A stretch of DNA of 64,000 nucleotides from Sphingobacterium gobiense (lineage in GTDB: Bacteria > Bacteroidota > Bacteroidia > Sphingobacteriales > Sphingobacteriaceae): contig NZ_PVBS01000001.1 in NCBI RefSeq assembly GCF_002980575.1, forward strand, positions 1,860,001-1,924,000, in the 5' to 3' direction. The notes below the pieces were generated by a model that did not search any database, was not told the DNA's origin, and worked only from the letters and a program-made list of their open reading frames with translations. The first letter of the stretch is position 1. Every line of letters starts with the position of its first letter. This document shows positions 55,701-62,337 of this stretch, piece after piece. Position numbers and translations under genes: made by a program.

Positions 55701-56152
55701 ATACTCCGACTAGTTTGCGGTAGTTCTTGAATCTGCTTAAGACCTATATTTGTTGCAGCACCCGTTTTATTTACGCTTTGGCTTCGGATACCAGTGACAG
55801 TAACCGCGTCTAAAGCTGTAGACAAACTTTCAAACGTAGGATTTAAGACAAAAGGTTGTCCTAACTGCAAGTAAATATCCTCATAAACCACAGGATCTTG
55901 ACCTACATAGGTCACTTCTACGCGGTAAGGACCACCAACACGCATATTGGCCAAATTAAATCGGCCCGCTTCATTAGCAGAACCCGTGTAAGCAGTTCCA
56001 GAAGGTACGTGGGTTGCCTTAATCGTTGCTCCCACGGTAGCGTTGCCTGTAGCTTGCGTCACTACTCCCTGCATACTACTCGTGGTAACTTGAGCATGGA
56101 TTACCCCATAGCTTGACAGCGCCAAGGCGAAGATTAGTAAAGATTTCTTCAT
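52769..56152 (-). CDS. Oar-type TonB-dependent outer-membrane receptor
   Basis: The 1127-residue protein has a signal peptide (about 1-22), a carboxypeptidase-like regulatory domain (about 25-100) and a plug (about 110-235: [33 protein letters not shown], then [18 protein letters not shown]). A very large beta barrel ends LGLRYAF. The [30 protein letters not shown] segment is typical of the Oar family. It probably imports a large or complexed nutrient with TonB energy, ligand unknown. The start is ATG 56152; a TTG two codons earlier is less likely. No SusD-like partner gene is adjacent. Confidence 0.92.
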   Translation of the reverse strand: [1127 protein letters not shown]

Positions 56153-56194
56153 AGTCAACTTTTAGTTTGTTGTTTGTTTCAAAATTTAACACGA

Positions 56195-56202
56195 CAAAGT
56201 TA
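56195..56202 (-). promoter_or_regulatory. Putative -7 promoter element of the Oar-type receptor
   Basis: On the minus strand TAACTTTG matches TAnnTTTG, 42 bp before the ATG. A TATATATATA run lies just upstream; the -33 box is unclear. Confidence 0.4.
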
Positions 56203-56360
56203 TATATATAATATGAGTACTTTTGCCACTTAACACAAACTTAATATTGAATTAAAGAAAAACAACCATTAATTATTCGCTTAACGATAAAAAAATATAC
56301 GTTTTATTCTGTTTTAATATAGAGTTTTATTACGCGGGTTAGAGACACGAAAAGTCTACT

Positions 56361-58022
56361 TTATCTTTCAAGCAACTCCTTCGCGTGCTGTAAAGCCGAC
56401 ACTCCCGGGTTTGTGCCGCTGAGCATTTGCGCAACTTCTAGAACACGGTCTTCCTTATTCAACAGCGTGATATCGGTCTTGGTTTTCTCTCCCTGATCTT
56501 CTTTAAACACTTTAAAGTGGGCTTGTCCTCTTGACGCGATTTGGGGTAAGTGCGTGATGGCCAAGACTTGCATATCACTTGCTAAATGCTCCATAATCTC
56601 TCCTACTCGTAATGCAACTTCTCCTGAAATACCTGTATCGATTTCATCAAATATAATCGTCGGTAATGCAGATGTCTGTGCCACGAGCGATTTAACAGCA
56701 AGCATTACACGGGAAAGCTCTCCTCCTGACGCTACACGGTGTATCAGCTGCAAAGGTTGTCCCTTATTGGCAGAAAACAGAAATTGGACATCATCACTAC
56801 CTGTAGTTTTGTATTTATCGACTTCTAATAAGGAAAGTTCTATCTTGAGCTGGGCATTGGGCATCCCTACTTCCGCCAAGACCTCCTGCACATATTGCTC
56901 CACACGTGTCACTGCTTGTTGCCTACTATCATGCAGCTGCTTCCCGGCTTTTTCCAGCACGTCCAAACACCTAGCAACCTCGTGCTCTAAAGCAACTAAT
57001 TGTTCGCCTTGATTAGCCACGGCCACAATTTTTTGTTCCAATTCATTTCGTAGTGTAATGAGTTCCTCCACGGTGTCCACCCGGTGCTTCTTTTGCAAGC
57101 TATATAATAGGCTTAGTCGCTCATTGACTTCTACCAGTCGGCCTTCGTCCATCAATACATTCTGTTCCTTGGCACTGATCTCCTCCGCTATATCTTTCAC
57201 TTCGATCCATACACTTTGCAAACGCATCGCTAGTTCTTCCGCCGGCGGCATGAAACGCTCGACGGATTGGAGCTGTTGTAACGATTCTTTTAAAGAAAAA
57301 CTAGCCGAATGTTCACTTTGGCTCAGCAAATGACTAACACGCAACAGTGCTCTTTTTATTTCCTCTGCATTTTCCAATTGGCTCAACTCCGCTTCCAACT
57401 TTTCCTGTTCACCTTCTTCCAAATTGGCTTGATCTAATTCATCAAACTGAAACTGGTTAAAGTCCAGTGCGGCGTTTGCATCGGCGATATCTACACGTAG
57501 GCGGACTAAGGATTCCTGTTGTTGCCTATATTGCGATAAGTTTTGTTTATAGTCGTGCAGAATCTTTTGATTCTTTGCTACGTTATCCAATATCATCAGC
57601 TGAAAACGCTCGGTATTCAACTGTAAAGTAGCGTGCTGCGAATGAATATCGATCAACTGCTCACCCAATAACTTGAGGATATTTAGGGTCACAGGTGAAT
57701 CGTTTACAAAAGCGCGGGACTTGCCGTCGACTGAAATTTCGCGACGGATAATGGTTTCGGCATCGTAGTCCAATTCATTGTCCTGGAAAAAATCTTGCAA
57801 TCCATAAGCATCTATCTTGAAAAAACCTTCTATCACACATTTTTGATCTTCTCGAAAGAAATGCTTTCCCTCCGCACGATTACCCAATATGAGCCCCAGC
57901 GCCCCCATCATAATGGATTTACCTGCCCCCGTTTCTCCAGTAATTATGTTCAACCCAGCATCAAATTGGATATCCAAGTTTTCAATCAATGCGTAGTTCT
58001 TAATAAAAAGTCTATTTAGCAT
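56361..58022 (-). CDS. recN: DNA repair protein RecN
   Basis: This 553-residue SMC-like ATPase holds broken DNA ends together. Walker A is near the start (NIITGETGAGKSIMMGALGL, about 29-48), a long coiled coil covers about 160-370, and the C-terminal motor half has the ABC-type signature HRVASGGELSRVMLA and Walker B PTIIFDEIDTGISG (about 470). The N-terminal MLNRLFIKNYALIENLDIQF is standard. It is transcribed alone; the 208 bp upstream of the TonB gene and the 546 bp beyond its start hold no other gene. Confidence 0.96.
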   Translation of the reverse strand: MLNRLFIKNYALIENLDIQFDAGLNIITGETGAGKSIMMGALGLILGNRAEGKHFFREDQKCVIEGFFKIDAYGLQDFFQDNELDYDAETIIRREISVDGKSRAFVNDSPVTLNILKLLGEQLIDIHSQHATLQLNTERFQLMILDNVAKNQKILHDYKQNLSQYRQQQESLVRLRVDIADANAALDFNQFQFDELDQANLEEGEQEKLEAELSQLENAEEIKRALLRVSHLLSQSEHSASFSLKESLQQLQSVERFMPPAEELAMRLQSVWIEVKDIAEEISAKEQNVLMDEGRLVEVNERLSLLYSLQKKHRVDTVEELITLRNELEQKIVAVANQGEQLVALEHEVARCLDVLEKAGKQLHDSRQQAVTRVEQYVQEVLAEVGMPNAQLKIELSLLEVDKYKTTGSDDVQFLFSANKGQPLQLIHRVASGGELSRVMLAVKSLVAQTSALPTIIFDEIDTGISGEVALRVGEIMEHLASDMQVLAITHLPQIASRGQAHFKVFKEDQGEKTKTDITLLNKEDRVLEVAQMLSGTNPGVSALQHAKELLER

Positions 58023-58568
58023 GGCTTCTGATTCGTACGATCAAAGATAACGATTTTGTTTTCTGTTTCTAAAAATGAAATTTTGTGATGTAAAATGAAG
58101 GTTTTCTTTATGCAACTTTTTTTAGAAAAAAGTTGCGCAAAAAAGCGTCGCTGCGGATGTTTTACATCTGGGATAGTACTAAGGATGAATTTGTACAGTT
58201 GTAAAACATCCGAAGGCGACCTTGAAGGGTAAGGAAGGGATTATGCAATAGCGTGATCAAAAACGGTCATAAATGACAACGATTAGGCGGCGTAAAACGG
58301 CCTTGTGCTTTTCTGCGCCCATTTTTATGAAGGCTATTCCGTATAGAACAGAATGTTGTCTGAATGAAGTGAGTTTCATTCTGTTCAGGAATAGACAAGT
58401 AAAAATAGCAGAAACACACTCAGCCTTGATTTTTTTGCTTCGTTTTTTCATCAAAGAAAAAATGAAGAAGAAAACCTTTAATTTTTTCCACAATCATAAC
58501 CGCATCAACCTGACAAGGAAAAAGAAGAAAAATAATATTTTATAAAAAAATCAATATGTTTGCAACAC
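58023..58568. repeat. Gene-free, hairpin-rich region upstream of the SprT-like gene
   Basis: No protein gene is convincing here, although two open frames of 78-90 codons exist on opposite strands. Three inverted repeats are visible. (1) An 11 bp A/T-ended stem is at 58112-58122 / 58126-58136. (2) An imperfect 18-20 bp stem lies at 58147-58166 / 58200-58220 around CGGATGTTTTACA. (3) An interrupted dyad of 10 + 7 bp is at 58334-58355 / 58377-58394 around GAACAGAATG. The composition and density of palindromes suggest an interspersed repeat element or several non-coding RNA hairpins. Confidence 0.5.
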
Positions 58569-59201
58569 ATGCCAGATTTTTCTAAACAACTCAGTCAATA
58601 TATGCCGGAGGTCGCTGCTCCAATTATCTCCGCATGGATTAATGATACGGGGTGCCAGTTTAGGATTTCGCGTAGCCGCAGAACAAAACTCGGCGACTAC
58701 ACCGCACCTTTCCGCGGCGCTCCGCATAAGATATCGGTCAATCACGACCTCAATCCCTATGCTTTTCTTATCACAACCATACATGAGTTTGCACACCTAC
58801 AAACGTGGCAACAGCACAAACATCAGGTAAAACCACATGGTACTGAATGGAAAGGTCACTACAAACAGCTTATGGCTCCTTTTCTCCAATTGGATGTTTT
58901 CCCCTCGGACATTCGACAGGCTATCGTCCAATACATGGAAAATCCCGCAGCTTCCAGCTGTACCGATATATACCTCTATCGTACGCTAAGAAAATACGAC
59001 CACAATACAGCTGAACAGTGGACCATAGAATCCATTCCTACAAACAGTATATTTGCATTAGAAAACGGACGTGTCTTCCAAAAGCGAGAAAAACTTAGAA
59101 AGCGGTACAAGTGTGTCGAACTTAGTACAGACCGCACATACCTGATTCACCCTATTGCTGTGGTCAGTTTAATTAAGGATGCAGACGTTATTAAAAAATA
59201 A
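58569..59201 (+). CDS. SprT-like zinc metalloprotein
   Basis: The 210-residue protein starts at ATG 58569 (MPDFSKQLSQYMPEVAA); the open frame begins 9 bp earlier with TTG. The zinc-binding helix has HEFAH (residues 72-76), with a third probable ligand in HQVKPHGTEWKGHY. Upstream is the SprT-type segment RISRSRRTKLGDYTAPFRG. SprT-like proteins are thought to be metalloproteases; SPRTN in eukaryotes cuts DNA-protein crosslinks. Function in this cell is unproven. Its neighbours are the hairpin-rich region and an M28 peptidase. Confidence 0.85.
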   Translation: MPDFSKQLSQYMPEVAAPIISAWINDTGCQFRISRSRRTKLGDYTAPFRGAPHKISVNHDLNPYAFLITTIHEFAHLQTWQQHKHQVKPHGTEWKGHYKQLMAPFLQLDVFPSDIRQAIVQYMENPAASSCTDIYLYRTLRKYDHNTAEQWTIESIPTNSIFALENGRVFQKREKLRKRYKCVELSTDRTYLIHPIAVVSLIKDADVIKK

Positions 59202-59237
59202 TCTCGTATTTTAGACACGCATAATCTTTCGATATAT

Positions 59238-60902
59238 ATGATGAAACAAAAATTACTATTGATTCCTGCCCTTGCAAGTGCATTGTTCTCTTGTCAAGAA
59301 ACCTCAACAGATAGCCATAACACGGATGGACTTGATTCTGCAGCTTTGAACGCCATTACGGAAGACACCTACAAAGCACATGTAGTCAAACTTTCTTCTG
59401 ATGAGTTTCTTGGTAGGAAGCCTTTTACGAAGGGCGATACGCTCACCGTTCAATATATCGAACAACAGTTTAAAGATATAGGGTTGCAACCAGGCAATGG
59501 TGAATCGTATTTCCAAGAAGTACCTTTAGTGGAAATTGCTTCAGAACCGAAGAATAAAGTGCTCACGTTCAAAGGTGAATCTGGCAGTCTTTTAGCAAAC
59601 CATCTCGATGACTATGTTATCGGAAGCCGGCGTTTGCAAGACGATATTGATATAGCTGAATCTGAACTGGTTTTTGTAGGTTTCGGCATCGTCGCTCCGG
59701 AATTCGACTGGAACGATTACGAAGGGCTGGATGTCAAAGGTAAAACAGTCGTAGCCATGGTAAGTGACCCGGGTAGATACGACAAAAGCTTATTTAAAGC
59801 CGATACCATGACCTATTATGGCCGTTGGAAATATAAATATGAGGAAGCTGCCCGGCAGGGTGCGACTGGTATTCTATTGATTCACGAAACGGAGGCGGCG
59901 AGTTACGGTTGGAACGTTGTGCGATCAGGATGGTCTGGGCCTCAACTCGAATTAATATCAGAGGACGACGGTGCTTCATTTGCCGCGTTTGAAGGATGGA
60001 TTTCCAATGAAACATCAAAAAAGCTTTTCCAGCTAGCTGGGGTTTCACCGAATATTATGGAAGAAGCTAAGAAACCAGGGTTTAAGGCTGTACCATTAAA
60101 TGTCACGACGTCGGTGGGCATTCATAATACATTTAGAAAGTCAACTTCCAATAATGTTATTGCAAAGTTGGAAGGGTCAAAGAGACCCGACGAAGTCATT
60201 ATATATACAGCACATTGGGACCATTTGGGTGTAGGTGAAACAATAGACGGTGATTCTATTTATAACGGTGCCATTGATAACGCAGCCGGTGTAGCAGCAT
60301 TGTTTGAAATAGCAAAAGCCTTCCAAGCAGCGCAAGTGAAATCCGAACGTTCGATTGTTTTTCTAGCGGTAACAGCAGAAGAGGAAGGATTATTGGGATC
60401 AGCGTATTACGCACAACACCCTATTTTTCCTTTGAATAAAACTGTCGCGAACCTTAATATGGATGCTTTCAGTGCGTTAGGAGCAACCAAAGATGTTTCC
60501 GTGGTCGGCATCGGACAGACAGAAATTGAGGACTACGTAGAAAAATCTGCCGCCAAATTTGGCCGTGTGATGAAAGGTGAAAGTGATCCAACTTCTGGAG
60601 GCTTCTACCGCTCCGACCATTTTAACTTTGTCAAAGCGGGCGTTCCGGGACTTTTCATGGGCGCCGGAAGCGAACTTGTCTCGACTGATACCGCTGATAT
60701 TGAACGTAAAAGAGAAGCGCTCGCAGGCAGGTACCATACGGTGTCGGATGAAGTGGACGAAAACTGGGATTTTAGCGGTATTATAGAAGATATACGTTTA
60801 TTTTTCGATATCGGCTATACAATGAGTATGGAAAACACATTCCCTAACTTTAAGACAAAATCTGAATTTAAGGAAATAGGAGACAACCGCTTAGGATTAT
60901 AA
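59238..60902 (+). CDS. M28-family peptidase lipoprotein
   Basis: The 554-residue protein has a lipobox LFSC at residue 19, a PA (protease-associated) insert (about 130-290) and an M28 zinc aminopeptidase domain. Metal ligands are in IYTAHWDHLGVGETIDGDSIYNGAIDNAAGVAALFE (about 315-350), VTAEEEGLLGSAYYA (about 380), LNMDAFSALG and RSDHFNFVKAGVPGLFMG (about 455). It would degrade peptides at the cell surface or in the periplasm. The tandem ATG ATG start makes 59241 an alternative. Confidence 0.93.
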   Translation: MMKQKLLLIPALASALFSCQETSTDSHNTDGLDSAALNAITEDTYKAHVVKLSSDEFLGRKPFTKGDTLTVQYIEQQFKDIGLQPGNGESYFQEVPLVEIASEPKNKVLTFKGESGSLLANHLDDYVIGSRRLQDDIDIAESELVFVGFGIVAPEFDWNDYEGLDVKGKTVVAMVSDPGRYDKSLFKADTMTYYGRWKYKYEEAARQGATGILLIHETEAASYGWNVVRSGWSGPQLELISEDDGASFAAFEGWISNETSKKLFQLAGVSPNIMEEAKKPGFKAVPLNVTTSVGIHNTFRKSTSNNVIAKLEGSKRPDEVIIYTAHWDHLGVGETIDGDSIYNGAIDNAAGVAALFEIAKAFQAAQVKSERSIVFLAVTAEEEGLLGSAYYAQHPIFPLNKTVANLNMDAFSALGATKDVSVVGIGQTEIEDYVEKSAAKFGRVMKGESDPTSGGFYRSDHFNFVKAGVPGLFMGAGSELVSTDTADIERKREALAGRYHTVSDEVDENWDFSGIIEDIRLFFDIGYTMSMENTFPNFKTKSEFKEIGDNRLGL

Positions 60903-60940
60903 ATTTATTAGAGAGAGAGAACAATTAAATATAAACAAAC

Positions 60941-61369
60941 ATGTTAACAGGAATGAAACATCTACATTCGACTTTAGCCGTTATCTTATTATTGGCTTTA
61001 GTTATTTCAATTGTAATTACAGCAGTCAATTATTTCAAGGCAAACCCGTACAACCGCAAAATAGCATTGATTGGACTAATCAGTGCACACCTTCAGCTTA
61101 TTGTTGGGTTAGTTATCTATTTCGTTTCCCCTCTCGGGATACAGAGTTTCTCCGGAGAAAACATGAGCAACAGCTTATCCAGATTATATTTTTTAGAGCA
61201 TCCGCTGATGATGCTTATTGGGATTGTACTGGTTACCATCGGTTATTCAAAAGCGAAAAGAGCAACGGAGGATTATGCCGCCAATAGGACGGTGTTCATT
61301 ATGTACACTATTAGCTTAATTATATTTTTATCCCGTATCCCTTGGGGTACCTGGTCGATTTTAGTATAA
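60941..61369 (+). CDS. Four-helix membrane protein, 'cytochrome B'-annotated family
   Basis: This 142-residue hydrophobic protein has about four helices: residues 12-30 LAVILLLALVISIVITAVN, then RKIALIGLISAHLQLIVGLVIYF, LEHPLMMLIGIVLVTIGYS and NRTVFIMYTISLIIFLSRIPW. Three His are present (HLHS near the start, SAHLQ, EHPLM), which is why similar Bacteroidota proteins are labelled cytochrome B; heme binding is unproven. It is followed by a strong bidirectional terminator. It may share a transcript with the M28 gene 38 bp upstream. Confidence 0.75.
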   Translation: MLTGMKHLHSTLAVILLLALVISIVITAVNYFKANPYNRKIALIGLISAHLQLIVGLVIYFVSPLGIQSFSGENMSNSLSRLYFLEHPLMMLIGIVLVTIGYSKAKRATEDYAANRTVFIMYTISLIIFLSRIPWGTWSILV

Positions 61370-61370
61370 T

Positions 61371-61410
61371 AAAACAAAAGCCTGGACGAAAATGTCCAGG
61401 CTTTTGTTTT
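61371..61410. terminator. Strong bidirectional terminator
   Basis: 17 bp perfect stem AAAACAAAAGCCTGGAC / GTCCAGGCTTTTGTTTT (61371-61387, 61394-61410) with a 6 nt loop, between convergent genes. Confidence 0.92.
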
Positions 61411-61431
61411 ATTAATTGTTGAAATGGAAAA

Positions 61432-61692
61432 TTAGTTTTTGTTTTTCCCAAATCCCAAAATCTCGAATACTACTTTAAATGCTATGATCGACGCTACCAC
61501 CATCAATAAATTTGCTATTAGCGAAAATATAAAAGTCATCTGATCCAACGAAGGCAAAACATCAGGAACAAACCGGATGAATACACCTACCAAACCAATG
61601 ACAATCGCAACCGTTAACTGTACATAATATTCCGTGCGATTAGCGTTATTGTCTGTCTTTTTTGCGGGTCTTTGAGACACAGTATTTTCCAT
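61432..61692 (-). CDS. Small two-helix membrane protein of unknown function
   Basis: This 86-residue protein has a polar, lysine-rich N-terminus (1-22) and two helices: YYVQLTVAIVIGLVGVFIRFVP (about 22-44) and MTFIFSLIANLLMVVASIIAFKVVFEIL (about 52-80). The tail GFGKNKN is basic. No family recognised. It is on the opposite strand from its neighbours and ends next to the 61371 terminator. Confidence 0.68.
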   Translation of the reverse strand: MENTVSQRPAKKTDNNANRTEYYVQLTVAIVIGLVGVFIRFVPDVLPSLDQMTFIFSLIANLLMVVASIIAFKVVFEILGFGKNKN

Positions 61693-61803
61693 ATCAGTCT
61701 ATATCTTTTTTATTTTCACAAAGGTAGGGAAGAAAGTTGATAATTGAAAATGGAGAATGGAGAGTTTTTCTTATTATTGCAAAAGATATTTTTATTTTCC
61801 AAC

Positions 61804-62337
61804 GTGAAACATGTCACTCAAATTGTTGTATTCATTTTAGCATCTATATCGCTGATACAGGCGCAACCACAACGTATCGACGATTTTATCGTAAAGGAAA
61901 ACCTCACCCAAAATAGCAAGCTTGCCATTATTGCCCTTGATAGTGCCGAACAGCCCTTGGAAAGCATCAATGGTACATTCGTTTTCAACCTCAATGGCTT
62001 TCAGCAAGATCTCCAATTTCACGATGGGATCGCTGTTGTGCAACACCCAATAGAATCTTCGACATTGGTTTTTTTTAAACACAAAAACCAGGATAAGACG
62101 GTTAACAAATTATACTATATCCACAAGAAAGACAGCGAGCTGAAGCCATTTCAAATAAACGGCTTACTCCTGCTATTCATTCCATTAGCTATATTATTAA
62201 TAGCTTATTTATTTAAAAGATTTCTGGTAACTTTTGTTATTCTAGCGCTTGTCTACGCCTACTTTCATTTTTCCAAAGGACTCGATGTTTCCAATATTGC
62301 AGAAAGCATATTAGATGCGTTAAAGAATTTAATCTAA
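61804..62337 (+). CDS. Secreted/membrane protein of unknown function
   Basis: About 177 residues if the GTG at 61804 is the start, which gives a good signal peptide (VKHVTQIVVFILASISLIQAQ); ATG 61750 would add an unlikely 18-residue leader. A short beta-rich periplasmic part follows (EQPLESINGTFVFNLNG). Two transmembrane helices come next (about 128-145 LLLLFIPLAILLIAYLF and 150-165 VTFVILALVYAYFHF), then a C-terminal helix. Function unknown. Its stop codon overlaps the stop of the convergent TamL-like gene by 3-4 bp. Confidence 0.62.
   Translation: MKHVTQIVVFILASISLIQAQPQRIDDFIVKENLTQNSKLAIIALDSAEQPLESINGTFVFNLNGFQQDLQFHDGIAVVQHPIESSTLVFFKHKNQDKTVNKLYYIHKKDSELKPFQINGLLLLFIPLAILLIAYLFKRFLVTFVILALVYAYFHFSKGLDVSNIAESILDALKNLI

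Noticed and set aside
58257..58545. Two opposite-strand open frames of 78 and 90 codons
   Set aside because: They overlap each other, are low in complexity and coincide with inverted repeats. Better explained as repeat DNA.
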